Source: Thermosporothrix hazakensis (lineage in GTDB: Bacteria; Chloroflexota; Ktedonobacteria; Ktedonobacterales; Ktedonobacteraceae). Taken from it: 64,000 nt of DNA. The translations under genes were made by a program, and so were the position numbers. The stretch lies in assembly GCF_003253565.1 (NCBI RefSeq), contig NZ_QKUF01000006.1:218952-282951 (forward strand), in the 5' to 3' direction. The first letter of the stretch is position 1. The number at the start of each line of letters is the position of its first letter. Under the pieces are notes generated by a model. The model did not search any database. It saw only the letters and a program-made list of their open reading frames with translations, and was not told where the DNA came from. Of this stretch, positions 8,635 through 17,135 are shown one piece after another.

Positions 8635-8682
8635 TGTGATCTGGTTGTGATCATGGTGTGAAAGGCTGTGACCATAGCGTGA
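8635..8682 (+). promoter_or_regulatory. Five helically phased TGTGA direct repeats in the divergent nitrate promoter
   Basis: TGTGA starts at 8635, 8646, 8657 and 8667, with a CGTGA variant at 8678: spacings of 11, 11, 10 and 11. All face the same way and lie on one side of the helix. They sit midway between the transporter and the reductase operon in a region (8483-8796) with no gene. This arrangement fits tandem binding of an OmpR/PhoB-type or similar regulator better than a CRP/FNR palindrome. No regulator gene lies next to it. Confidence 0.6.
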
Positions 8683-8796
8683 TCTCTTTCGATTATTGTT
8701 ATAAGTATCTTATCTGGCTTTCCCGGTAAAACTGATTGTAACTTAAAATAGAAGTATGTGCATCTCTTTCTGAAGAATAAAGGAGATTAGAGAAGG

Positions 8797-9876
8797 ATGG
8801 AGCCAGAACATATTGCTCCCCCTCCACGACCGCGGATGCATAAGGGCGCGTTTGCGGTTGCGACCCTTGTGACTGGCCTCGTGGTAGCTTTGATTATCGT
8901 AGGCTCAAGAGGGCTGCGTGATTTTGACTCAGCTCTGATCGGGTATGCAGTGGCGTCGTTATTCGCGATTGCAGTGCTGCTGTATCGGTATGTCCTCTGG
9001 ATCCTGCGCCCGCCGACAGGGCGGTACTTTCGTGCCGGTTGGTCTTCCTTTTTTTCGTGGCAGAACTTCCGGCGCTTTACGACGCTCGTGCCTCGGGCGT
9101 TATGGACCGATATCTTCGCACAAACGTTTATTCTCAAGCGTAGCCTGTATCGCTGGGTTATGCACATGTCGCTCTTCTGGGGCGTGCTATTGTCGCTGTT
9201 CGTGACGATTCCGCTGACGTTTGGTTGGCTGCATTTCACGCTTGAGGGGGTAGATACCTATCGCATCTGGTTTTTCGGTCTGCCGTTGTTCACCTTCCCG
9301 GTTGAGGCGGGTATTGGTTTCGCCTTTTTCCACGCGCTGGATATCACCGCTTTTCTGTTGATGGTAGGAGTGGTGATGGCGCTCTGGCGGCGGCTTCGTG
9401 ACTCTGGTCTGCTTGCAACACAGCGCTTTGGCTTTGATATGGTGCCGCTGGTGTTGCTGGCGGCGATCGCGATCACTGGACTGGCTCTAACGGCGTCCTC
9501 GATGTGGTGGGGCGGTCGTTTCTACTGGTTCATTTCGTTGACCCATCAGGTAACAGTGGTTGCCTGGTTCCTGACGCTCCCGTTCGGGAAGTTCTTTCAT
9601 ATCATCCAGCGTCCCGCGAGTATTGGCGTCACCCTCTATCAGAAGGTAAACCAGGACAGGGAGCGCGGCGAGCAGCAGACGGTGGGCGTGTGTAAGCGCT
9701 GTGGTGAGGAACTGCCCTCGCAACAGTTTATTCGAGATCTCAGGGCTGTGTTGCAAGATTTAGACCAGAACTATGATCTGGGAGCTCATGACAACCTGCA
9801 TGAGTACTGTCCTCGCTGCAAGCGGGTGTTGCGCGGTCAGGCGTATTATGCAATGATGAAAAAGCGCTTTGTGTGA
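8797..9876 (+). CDS. Membrane cytochrome-b-like subunit (NarI/DsrM-like) with C-terminal zinc ribbon
   Basis: A 359-residue protein with about six membrane helices between residues ~20 and 280. Histidines sit in helices (WVMHMSLFWG, FAFFHALDIT, ISLTHQVTV, GKFFHIIQ), consistent with b-heme ligation and quinol oxidation. The C-terminal ~90 residues are soluble and carry two CxxC pairs (CKRCGEEL and CPRCKRVL) forming a zinc-ribbon-like unit, an unusual addition for NarI relatives. The ATG has AAAGGAG upstream. It heads the operon and should feed electrons from the quinone pool to the iron-sulfur and molybdenum subunits encoded downstream. The heme count and topology are inferred. Confidence 0.75.
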   Translation: MEPEHIAPPPRPRMHKGAFAVATLVTGLVVALIIVGSRGLRDFDSALIGYAVASLFAIAVLLYRYVLWILRPPTGRYFRAGWSSFFSWQNFRRFTTLVPRALWTDIFAQTFILKRSLYRWVMHMSLFWGVLLSLFVTIPLTFGWLHFTLEGVDTYRIWFFGLPLFTFPVEAGIGFAFFHALDITAFLLMVGVVMALWRRLRDSGLLATQRFGFDMVPLVLLAAIAITGLALTASSMWWGGRFYWFISLTHQVTVVAWFLTLPFGKFFHIIQRPASIGVTLYQKVNQDRERGEQQTVGVCKRCGEELPSQQFIRDLRAVLQDLDQNYDLGAHDNLHEYCPRCKRVLRGQAYYAMMKKRFV

Positions 9877-9895
9877 TGGAAGGAGAAGCAGGAGC

Positions 9896-12175
9896 ATGTC
9901 TGTTAATAAAGATGTTTTTCAACAACGGAACACAAATACTGACTTTCAGTCTCATGGGCTGAAAGACTGGGATGCTCACTCGCGCACGCCTGAGACCTTG
10001 ATCCCCACCCATTGCAGCTTTTGCGGTGTGCAGTGCGGTATGTATCTGAAGGTGCGTCAGGGGCAGGTGATTGGCGTCGAGCCGCGCAACTACGCGCACA
10101 ATCGTGGCTCGCTCTGTCCGAAGGGCGTGGTAGCCTACCAGCAGGCAAATCACCCGGACCGTCTGCGCTACCCGCTGATACGGCGTGGCGGCAAGGGGTC
10201 GCCGCTGGAACGGGCGACCTGGGATGAGGCGCTCGATTATATCGTGAGCAGATGGCAGGATCTCCAGGGGCAATATGGAAAAGATGCTATCGCGATCTAC
10301 AGCGGCTCATCGATGACAAACGAGAAATGTTATGCAATGGGGAAGTTTGCGCGTGCGGTGCTTGGAACGCGGCACGTCGATTATAATGGACGTCTGTGCA
10401 TGTCTTCGGCTGCTGTGGCATATGCGAAGGCGTTCGGTATCGATCGCTCTCCCATACCGATGACCGATATTCCTAATGCGGATTGTCTGGTTGCGGTCGG
10501 CGTGAACATGTCAGAGTGTTTTCCGGTGATGATGCAGTGGGTCTGGCGGGCGCGGGATCGTGGCGCATCGTTGATTGTGCTTGATCCTCGGGAAACGCCA
10601 CTTGCTCGTACGGCTGATCTCTGGCTCCCGGTGCGCTCGGGCACTGATATGGTTGTGCTGAACACGATGCTGAATCTGCTCATTCAGGACGGCATGATTG
10701 ACGAGGAGTACATCCGCGAGCGCACTGTTGGATGGGAGCAGGTACGCGAGACGGTCGCGAAGTACACGCCAGAGGAGGCGCAGCGTATTTCGGGCGTCCC
10801 GGCTGAGCGCATTATTACGGCAGCCCGCATGTATGGCCGGGCGGCGACCTCGCTGATTATGCATGCACGCGGCATTGAGCATAGCTCGCATGGGGTCAAT
10901 ACCTGCCTTGCCTGTACCAATCTGGCGCTTGCTCGCGGGCAGGTTGGCAAGTTGGGCGGCGGCACAATGATGGTGACAGGCCAGGGCAACGGGCAGGGCG
11001 GTCGCGAGATGGGACAGAAGGCCAACCAGCTTCCGGGCTATCGTCATATCGATGTTGATGAGGATCGTCGCTTTATTGCTCAGGTGTGGGGCATTCCGGT
11101 TGAGGAGATGCCGTGGGAAGGTGCGGCAGCCACCGAGATGATTCATCTGATGGCGAAGGGCGACATTAAAAGCTGCATGATCGCCTGCTCGAATCTGATG
11201 GTCTCGCTTCCCGATAACCAGACAGTCAAGCGCGCTTTGCAACAACTGGATCCATTGATTGTGGTCGATTTCTTCATGTCTGAAACGGCTGAACTGGCTG
11301 ATGTAGTGCTGCCGGCGGCGGTCTGGTGCGAGGATGAGGGCACGACGACCAATCTGGAAGGCCGCGTTGTGAAGATCAACAAGGCGGTTGAGCCTCTGGG
11401 CGAGTCAAAGGCTGACTGGGAGATTCTGGTTGAGCTTGCAAAGCGCATGGGGAAAGAGCGCATCTTTTCCTATCGTTCTGCACGCGACATCTGGAACGAT
11501 CTGCGAAAGGCGACGAAAGGTGGTTCTGCCGACTATTCAGGTATGAGTTGGGAGAAGATAGATGAGGAGCAAGGAATGTTCTGGCCCTGCCCCGATGAAG
11601 GGCACCCGGGCACGCCGCGCCTCTTTACCGAGCGCTTCGGCCACCCGGACGGCAAAGCGCGGTTCATCGCGGTAGAGTATCAGCCGCCCGCAGAGGAGCC
11701 CGGCGAAGACTTCCCCTTCCGCCTGACAACCGGGCGCGTGGTCTATCACTACCTGTCGGGCAACCAGACACGCAGACTTGGCTTCTTGAATGCGCAGGCT
11801 CCGGAACCGTGGGTTGAGATTCACCCGCAGGCCGCCGCGAAACTCGGGATTCAGAATCATGATCGGGTGCGCATCACCTCGCCCCGCGGATCGATGGAGT
11901 TGCAGGCGCTGGTCGTGCCGACGATCCGCCCCGATACGCTGTTTGTACCCTACCACTACGGGCATGCGGAAGCAATCAATCAGCTTACCAACCCTGCCGT
12001 TGATCCGACGGTTAAGATCCCTGAATATAAGGCCTGCGCGGCTCGCATTGAGCGCATCGACGCGCCTGAGAAGGAGGGCGGTACAGGGTATACGGTGAAC
12101 TATAACCCGGAAAATATGCCTGCGATGTTCCCTTATGCCGTTGGCGAGACTGGTAACAAGAAGATCAAGGAATGA
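9896..12175 (+). CDS. Molybdopterin oxidoreductase catalytic subunit, nitrate reductase (NapA/NarB/NasA class)
   Basis: A 759-residue catalytic subunit. The N-terminal 4Fe-4S site is C40-x2-C43-x3-C47...C74. The likely Mo ligand is C168 in NGRLCMSS, a motif shared with NarB/NapA-type enzymes, followed by the molybdopterin-binding blocks and a C-terminal dinucleotide-binding domain (FRLTTGRVVYHYLSGNQTRR). No twin-arginine leader is visible at the N-terminus, so it is probably cytoplasmic. The start at 9896 has AAGGAG-AAGCAGGAGC upstream; an earlier in-frame ATG at 9869 is inside the previous gene. Nitrate as substrate is inferred from the Cys ligand and from the NarK neighbour; formate dehydrogenase is the main alternative. 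Confidence 0.85.
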   Translation: MSVNKDVFQQRNTNTDFQSHGLKDWDAHSRTPETLIPTHCSFCGVQCGMYLKVRQGQVIGVEPRNYAHNRGSLCPKGVVAYQQANHPDRLRYPLIRRGGKGSPLERATWDEALDYIVSRWQDLQGQYGKDAIAIYSGSSMTNEKCYAMGKFARAVLGTRHVDYNGRLCMSSAAVAYAKAFGIDRSPIPMTDIPNADCLVAVGVNMSECFPVMMQWVWRARDRGASLIVLDPRETPLARTADLWLPVRSGTDMVVLNTMLNLLIQDGMIDEEYIRERTVGWEQVRETVAKYTPEEAQRISGVPAERIITAARMYGRAATSLIMHARGIEHSSHGVNTCLACTNLALARGQVGKLGGGTMMVTGQGNGQGGREMGQKANQLPGYRHIDVDEDRRFIAQVWGIPVEEMPWEGAAATEMIHLMAKGDIKSCMIACSNLMVSLPDNQTVKRALQQLDPLIVVDFFMSETAELADVVLPAAVWCEDEGTTTNLEGRVVKINKAVEPLGESKADWEILVELAKRMGKERIFSYRSARDIWNDLRKATKGGSADYSGMSWEKIDEEQGMFWPCPDEGHPGTPRLFTERFGHPDGKARFIAVEYQPPAEEPGEDFPFRLTTGRVVYHYLSGNQTRRLGFLNAQAPEPWVEIHPQAAAKLGIQNHDRVRITSPRGSMELQALVVPTIRPDTLFVPYHYGHAEAINQLTNPAVDPTVKIPEYKACAARIERIDAPEKEGGTGYTVNYNPENMPAMFPYAVGETGNKKIKE

Positions 12176-12188
12176 GAAGAGGTACAAA

Positions 12189-12803
12189 ATGGCGATAAAG
12201 ACCATGTTTGTCGATCCCTCACGTTGCATCGGATGCCGTTCTTGTGAGGCCGCCTGCCGGGAATGCGAATCGCATAAGGGCGAAAGTATGGTCATGGTCG
12301 ACTTTATTGACCGAGAACTCAGCGTGGCGACACAGCCCACGATCTGTATGCATTGTGAAGATCCGCTGGCCCCGTGCGCACAGGTTTGCCCGGCGCTGGC
12401 GATCCTGGTGACTGATGAGGGTGTGGTGCAGATGGCAGAGCCGTCGCGCTGCATTGGCTGCCAGAACTGCGTGTATGCCTGTCCGTTTGGTGTGCCGAAA
12501 TTCGATGCGAAGGCGCGACTGATGAAGAAGTGCAACCTGTGCTATGATCGCACCTCACAGGATCTCACCCCGTGGTGCGCGCAGGTCTGCCCGACTCAGG
12601 CGCTCTGGTACGGGACATATGAGGAGTTTATGCATCAGCGACAGGGCAAGCCGGTAAACATCACCAATTTTGGCCCGCAAGAGGTCAAGACGCGCGTGTA
12701 CTGGGTGCTGCCCGACGAGAGCGAGCCGCTCAATATTGCTGATCTGCTGGATCAGGTGACAAGTAAGGAGAAACAGACAGGAGAGGAACCGTGGGTTTTA
12801 TAG
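12189..12803 (+). CDS. Ferredoxin-type subunit with four 4Fe-4S clusters (NrfC/DmsB/HybA-like)
   Basis: A 204-residue electron-transfer protein. Four Cys sets are visible: CIGCRSCEAAC (C13, C16, C19, C23), CMHCEDPLAPCAQVC, CIGCQNCVYAC and CNLCYDRTSQDLTPWC with CAQVC. This is the standard four-cluster ladder that carries electrons between a membrane subunit and a molybdopterin enzyme. AGAGG precedes the ATG at 12189; a longer in-frame reading from 12135 lies inside the catalytic gene. The stop overlaps the start of the Rieske gene by 13 bases. Confidence 0.9.
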   Translation: MAIKTMFVDPSRCIGCRSCEAACRECESHKGESMVMVDFIDRELSVATQPTICMHCEDPLAPCAQVCPALAILVTDEGVVQMAEPSRCIGCQNCVYACPFGVPKFDAKARLMKKCNLCYDRTSQDLTPWCAQVCPTQALWYGTYEEFMHQRQGKPVNITNFGPQEVKTRVYWVLPDESEPLNIADLLDQVTSKEKQTGEEPWVL

Positions 12804-13321
12804 AGGACAAGGAAGCTGAGAAGCGCCCTCGGCGGAAGATTACCCGCTGGCAGGCATTGTTCCCCTTTCACTGGGATGCCGATGCGTTTGTGATGCGCCG
12901 TGACCTGTTGAGATTGGCTGTGCAGGCATCTGGAGCCTTTTTTGCTGTCACTGCCGGGCTGGCCGGACTGGGAACCCTCTGGCCACGGAAGGCCCGGGGA
13001 GCGCGACGCCCTATTATTGAGGCTGCGAAGCTGAAGCCGGGAGATGTCCATTACTTCTCCTATCCGACGGAAGAGGATCCGGCGATGCTGCTCCGTCTCA
13101 AGGATGGAAAATTCGTCGCCTATAGCGGACGTTGCACTCATCTCTCCTGCGCTGTCTACTATTCGCCGAAAAAGGAACAGTTGATCTGTCCTTGCCATGA
13201 TGGCTGCTTTGAGGCGCGGAGCGGGGTGCCGCTTGCCGGACCTCCTCAGCGACCGCTGCCACGTGTGGTGGTGCAGGAAGATGGTGGCATGATCTACGCT
13301 ATAGAGGAGCAACCACGATGA
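12791..13321 (+). CDS. Rieske [2Fe-2S] protein
   Basis: A 176-residue protein. The cluster motifs are complete: C115-T-H117 with L-S-C120, and C133-P-C135-H136 with D-G-C139; C120 and C135 would form the family disulfide. The N-terminal part has RRDLL followed by a hydrophobic stretch (residues ~36-62), consistent with a twin-arginine-type anchor, so the cluster may face outward. It starts with GTG, with GGAG upstream, and overlaps the previous gene. A Rieske subunit beside a cytoplasmic-looking molybdopterin enzyme is uncommon and suggests a modified quinol-linked electron path. Confidence 0.88.
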   Translation: MGFIEDKEAEKRPRRKITRWQALFPFHWDADAFVMRRDLLRLAVQASGAFFAVTAGLAGLGTLWPRKARGARRPIIEAAKLKPGDVHYFSYPTEEDPAMLLRLKDGKFVAYSGRCTHLSCAVYYSPKKEQLICPCHDGCFEARSGVPLAGPPQRPLPRVVVQEDGGMIYAIEEQPR

Positions 13322-13593
13322 AGAAATCTGTGCTGCCTTTAAGTGAAACAATCGGGGGCAGTTCGGCCCGACCTCCGCACGGAATGGGGGCGATCCTGCT
13401 GGCTGCTCTGCTGCTCGGGATTCTGCTGATGGGCCTGCAACTCTGGCTGCTGACGATCGCGCTGGATCTCTACCTCTCGGGTCAGACCGCAGGCATCTGG
13501 GAACTGGCGGCGTTGTCCGGGGTCATTTTTCTGGGCGGCGTGCTGTTACAGATGGCGCTTCGGAAGACCATTACAGGCCCCTGGAATCGGTGA
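13318..13593 (+). CDS. Small two-helix membrane protein, last gene of nitrate operon
   Basis: A 91-residue protein with two clear hydrophobic helices (around 24-48 and 58-80) and a basic C-terminus (RKTITGPWNR). Its start overlaps the stop of the Rieske gene (ATGA), so it is translationally coupled and is probably an anchor or assembly partner of the Rieske/cytochrome subunits. No known family is recognised from the residues alone. A strong terminator follows. Confidence 0.8.
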   Translation: MKKSVLPLSETIGGSSARPPHGMGAILLAALLLGILLMGLQLWLLTIALDLYLSGQTAGIWELAALSGVIFLGGVLLQMALRKTITGPWNR

Positions 13594-13599
13594 AATGCA

Positions 13600-13639
13600 C
13601 AGGTGTGCTGCTGTGACATGCAGCGGCGCACCTGCTTTT
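13600..13639 (+). terminator. Terminator of the nitrate operon
   Basis: CAGGTG (13600-13605) pairs with CACCTG (13629-13634); seven further pairs, two of them G-T and one more G-T at the junction, extend the stem inward. The tail is CTTTTTG. It lies just after the last stop at 13593. Confidence 0.85.
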
Positions 13640-13781
13640 TGTATTCTCATCAGCGTCGTATTTTGCAAGTAGGCGTATAGCAAGAAACAGGTACGCGTCA
13701 GTGCTCTGGTGCAGGCTGTTCCTGGTAGGGCTCGCTCTTTAGCTATCGCTCATTTCGGCTGTTCGGTTGTCGGCTCGCCGC

Positions 13782-14510
13782 TCATAGCGCTTGCAGGGCC
13801 GAATCAGTGCGGAATGGCTCAAAGGTGTGATTCTGCTGCACCCAGGTGGCGACCTCGGGTTGAAGGCGACGCGCTTCATGCAAGAGGGTGACAGCTTCTC
13901 GATCTGCGCCTGCTTTCATGGCGATCTCGGCCTGCTGGTAGATTGCACGCCCAAGCTCGTTGGCGGGCAGGTCGCGGCGGCGCATAATGCCAATCATGCG
14001 ATCGTAGAGGTGAAGGGCGTCGTCACATTTGCCCTGCTGAAGCAAAAATGCAGCTATGTGCCTGTATGAATGTTTGACGCCGGTCGACAGGATCTGCGGC
14101 CAGAGGGGTTCGCCCTGTAACGAGGGAAAGTGCACAGGATCGCTGAGCTGCTCTTCAGGCAGATATTCAACCAGCATCAGCAGCTCGCGGAAGGCATTTT
14201 CTGCCTGCATTGCAACCGTCTCCCAGGTGCGCCGTTGAGCTGCGGCAAAGATGCGAGCATTCAGCGCGTCTGTCTGCTCTGCTGAGTTGAGGGAAGTGGG
14301 AGGGTCTCCGTGCTCGGCCTGCTGGATGTGCTCGCTTGTACGCTCTTTCCAGGCCGAAATGTGGGCCAGTACTTCCTTCGCGGACCAGCGTTCCACCGTT
14401 CCGAGGGCCTCCTTTTCGGAATCGCTCAATGTGCTGATCCAGCTTAATTCCTCTTCGCGAGCCAGATGCAGGAGGGTAAGAAGGGTGGCTTTCGGGAAAA
14501 ACGGTGGCAT
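13782..14510 (-). CDS. DinB-superfamily / ClbS-DfsB-like protein with C-terminal TPR-like region
   Basis: About 242 residues. The first ~165 residues form a four-helix bundle of the DinB type: an Arg/Glu-rich helix 1 with LLTLLHLAREEELSWIS, the typical WSAKEVLAHISAWKER with a putative metal His, and HSYRHIAAFL near residue 165 with the partner His. The last ~75 residues read as two TPR-like helical pairs (CDDALHLYDRM, ADREAVTLLHEARRLQPE). DinB-like proteins often act as thiol-transferases or metal-dependent hydrolases; no specific role can be given. The start at 14510 has AAAGGA upstream; earlier codons look non-coding. Confidence 0.75.
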   Translation of the reverse strand: MPPFFPKATLLTLLHLAREEELSWISTLSDSEKEALGTVERWSAKEVLAHISAWKERTSEHIQQAEHGDPPTSLNSAEQTDALNARIFAAAQRRTWETVAMQAENAFRELLMLVEYLPEEQLSDPVHFPSLQGEPLWPQILSTGVKHSYRHIAAFLLQQGKCDDALHLYDRMIGIMRRRDLPANELGRAIYQQAEIAMKAGADREAVTLLHEARRLQPEVATWVQQNHTFEPFRTDSALQAL

Positions 14511-14711
14511 TATTTGGAATGTCCTTTCTGCTGTCCTGTTGCTGTGTTTATTGTATTCTGGAGGTACAAGCAGTATATCATAGAGAAGCAAGAGAATGCG
14601 AATTATTTCGTTGTGTATCAGTATGTCTCACGCGGGTTCGAGAGGCGTAATGGGCGCTTTCAGGCTGGATAAAAGCCTGTTCTGAGCAGAGATGTCGGTA
14701 GCCATTCCGGG

Positions 14712-15731
14712 CTACTGCTGTGCGATGAGCGCGCGAGCCGTCTGTTCGACGCTCTCCAGGCGGTCAAAACAATGATTCTCGATCATATCCAGATTGTTCA
14801 GACGCTGGACCTCGTTGAGTGGCTCATGAAGCAGGCTGTGAAGCCACGCCGCCAGATTGCGCAACTGGAGGCGATACGTATAGTAGGCGAGCAGGGCCAT
14901 ATTCCACTGAAAAGGTGCCTCATAGCCTGCCGCGAACGCGCTGAAGTCGGGCTTGATGAAACCGCTGTAGAGGTATGCGTCCCGCTCTGGTGGCGCGATA
15001 ATGGCTGCTTCCCAATCCAGAAAGGTGAGTCGCTGCGAGGACGTACGAATAATATTGCCGCCCCAGGGATCACCATGACAGAGCACTCTGTGTGTGGGCT
15101 TCTGGCGCGCCTTCTCGGCATACGCGTCGCTCTGTTCGAGGAAGGCGTCTATCTGTGTGCGGCGTGGCTCGACCAGTGCTCGGAGCTGTTGCAGAAAGGG
15201 CGGGCTCGCTGTCGTGATGGCGTCCAGCGCGGCCAGGTTTTCGCGTAGCTCCTGATCGAATGGGGCTGTGAGGTCGTCGGGTGGGACATGGAGCCCCTCG
15301 GGAGGCCTGACGGTATGGAGTTGTGCGAGGGCGCGCCCGATCTGCCCGACCAGTTCGCGCGACATGGGATAAGCATTCGCGAGCGTTTCGCCCGGGATGA
15401 AGGTGTAGAGCGCGAAGAGCAGCGGCCCTGTATCTGCCTGGAGGGTGCCGCTTGTGGTTGGCAGAGGAAGCGGCGCGTCAAGCGCTTCGAGGTGCATACT
15501 GGCGATGGTGCGCTGCTACGGAAGCGAGAACTGCATCCGCTCGGCGGTTCGACGTCCGGTTGCGGTGCGCCGATCAACGATTTTCAGATAGGTTGTGGAG
15601 TCCGCTTCTACCTGATATGAATAAGCAGAATCACCTATCGGGATGAAATGCAGGTCGATTGGCTCAAGTTGCCAGTACTCCCGCAAGATGGAGCGAATCA
15701 GCTCATTACCTTCAGGCAGCGGTTGTTTCAC
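14712..15731 (-). pseudogene. APH/choline-kinase-type phosphotransferase interrupted by an in-frame amber codon
   Basis: Reading down from 15731, 71 codons give a kinase N-lobe (IPIGDSAYSYQVEADSTTYLKIV), then TAG at 15516-15518, then the same frame continues for about 265 codons with the rest of the enzyme. That part includes the Brenner motif HGDPWGGN, the metal motif LDWEAA and a normal C-terminus. Alignment across the stop is smooth (FSLP-stop-QRTIASMHLEALDAPLP), so a single base change explains it. Either the gene is newly dead, the amber is read through, or translation restarts at the internal ATG at 15497. It is located upstream of the DinB-like gene on the same strand. Confidence 0.8.
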
Positions 15732-15778
15732 CGGGGGCCTCTTTCAAACGAGCCATGCGTGATGACTCAGGGACGTCT

Positions 15779-16654
15779 TCAGGCGTGATAATCGATGACG
15801 ATCGCGGTCATGTCGTCGGGCTTGGCGCGGAGGATGACACGATTCTCCGCGCGTGAGCGCTGAATAGCGGCGTCCACGAGTGCCTGCGCTGCCTGCGCGA
15901 TCTCGGTATCTCGCAAAATACGCTCTATTTCCTGATTGGTCAGGTTGTCGTGAATGCCATCAGTGCAGAGCAGGAGGCGCATGCCCGGCGTGAGTTCGCG
16001 GGTTCCAGTGTGCACACCCAGGTGCTGCGCGTCGCCTAAGGCCTGTGTGATGCCGTTGCGGCGCTGAAAATAGAGATATTCGGCGTCGGAGAGCTGATCA
16101 CGGCTTGTGGCCTGTTCAATGCGCTCGGCATCTTCTGCGGTGACGTAGCCCTTCTGAAGCAGGAGGGTCAGATAGCTGTCATCCTGAGTCAGGCAGGTGA
16201 GCGGCTGATCCGGCGAAAGGAGATAGAGCCTGCTATCACCGACTGAGGCATAGGCCAACGTATAGCCATCAGCATGAGGGCATAGAGCTGCAATCGTGGC
16301 TGTAGTCGCCTGACTCTCAAGGCGTTGAACACCGGCACGTTGCAGACCATCCTGACGGATTTGTTCGTGCGCCTGTTCAAGGAGCTCGCGGAGCCGGGTG
16401 GTGACATCGTCCGGTGCTGGCGAGGTGGCGTCTGTTTGCCAGTGCGTAAAAAGGCGTTCCCAACCCTCCTGGATGACGCGAGCGGCGATCTGTGACGCGA
16501 TCTCTCCGCCCATGCTTCCACCGACGCCATCAAAGACGGCGGCAAAACCCCGCTGCTGATCGGCGATCAGTTGATCTTCGTTGCGTTCCCGGTGCGTATC
16601 GCTTGCGACGCTGTGTGCTGTAAATAGAAAAGTCGCTTGCTCAGGTTGGTTCAT
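15779..16654 (-). CDS. PP2C-family Ser/Thr protein phosphatase
   Basis: A 291-residue soluble phosphatase. Metal and catalytic motifs appear in order: RERNEDQ (22-28), DGVGG (42-46), the SVGDSRLYLL stretch, LCTDGIHDN and the final KPDDMTAIVI. The domain fills the whole protein, with no membrane segment. Phosphatases of this kind reverse Ser/Thr kinase signalling; the 968-residue kinase at 28720-31626 is a possible opponent in the same window but is not linked in an operon. It lies 48 bases upstream of the dead phosphotransferase on the same strand. Confidence 0.93.
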   Translation of the reverse strand: MNQPEQATFLFTAHSVASDTHRERNEDQLIADQQRGFAAVFDGVGGSMGGEIASQIAARVIQEGWERLFTHWQTDATSPAPDDVTTRLRELLEQAHEQIRQDGLQRAGVQRLESQATTATIAALCPHADGYTLAYASVGDSRLYLLSPDQPLTCLTQDDSYLTLLLQKGYVTAEDAERIEQATSRDQLSDAEYLYFQRRNGITQALGDAQHLGVHTGTRELTPGMRLLLCTDGIHDNLTNQEIERILRDTEIAQAAQALVDAAIQRSRAENRVILRAKPDDMTAIVIDYHA

Positions 16655-17135
16655 GCCCCTCTGCCTTTCTGTTCCCTTTATACTTGTTCTCTTGAGAAAG
16701 AGCCAGCCTTCTCTGTCTTTCCGGGGTTGATTGCGGCGTGCGATAACAGGGCTACTGTTCGTACTGTTCAGACGTGAGTAGCATGTTCTATTCTCTTTAT
16801 GAATGTGTTCCCATTTTAAAGCGAGCTACAAGAAATGTCAATCGTTTTCTGGTTGTGCCTTGAAAAGCAAGCTGGCAGGCGGGAATCTTCGTTGATTCCT
16901 GTCGCGGCGATCTGCTTTCTTGCTTTCGAGTAATACTGAAGCCGAAACGAGGGAATTCCAGGCTTCCCTGAAGCGAGATGTAGAACTCATCCGTATTCCT
17001 AACAAGACCAGGGATGCATACTCTGCCATACCAGTATATAATGAAAAGGCTTTTATGGAGAATGCGTATTTTTCCTGCCGGTGAAAAGGAATAATAAAGA
17101 AGCATCATGGTCTAAAAGGAGGCGGTATTGATCGT
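16655..17135. other. Intergenic region, no gene seen
   Basis: 481 bases between the divergent PP2C and histidine kinase genes. A 103-codon minus-strand reading (16797-17108) has no family resemblance and no ribosome site. Only the AAAGGAGG at 17116-17123 before the kinase start is clear. Confidence 0.5.

Noticed and set aside
8635..8682. CRP/FNR palindromic sites
   Set aside because: The boxes are direct repeats of TGTGA, with no correctly spaced TCACA partners.
14625..14650. GGGTTCGAG resembling a tRNA T-loop
   Set aside because: No cloverleaf arms could be built around it.
16797..17108. 103-codon minus reading between PP2C and the histidine kinase
   Set aside because: No motif and no ribosome site; it covers the region where promoters are expected.
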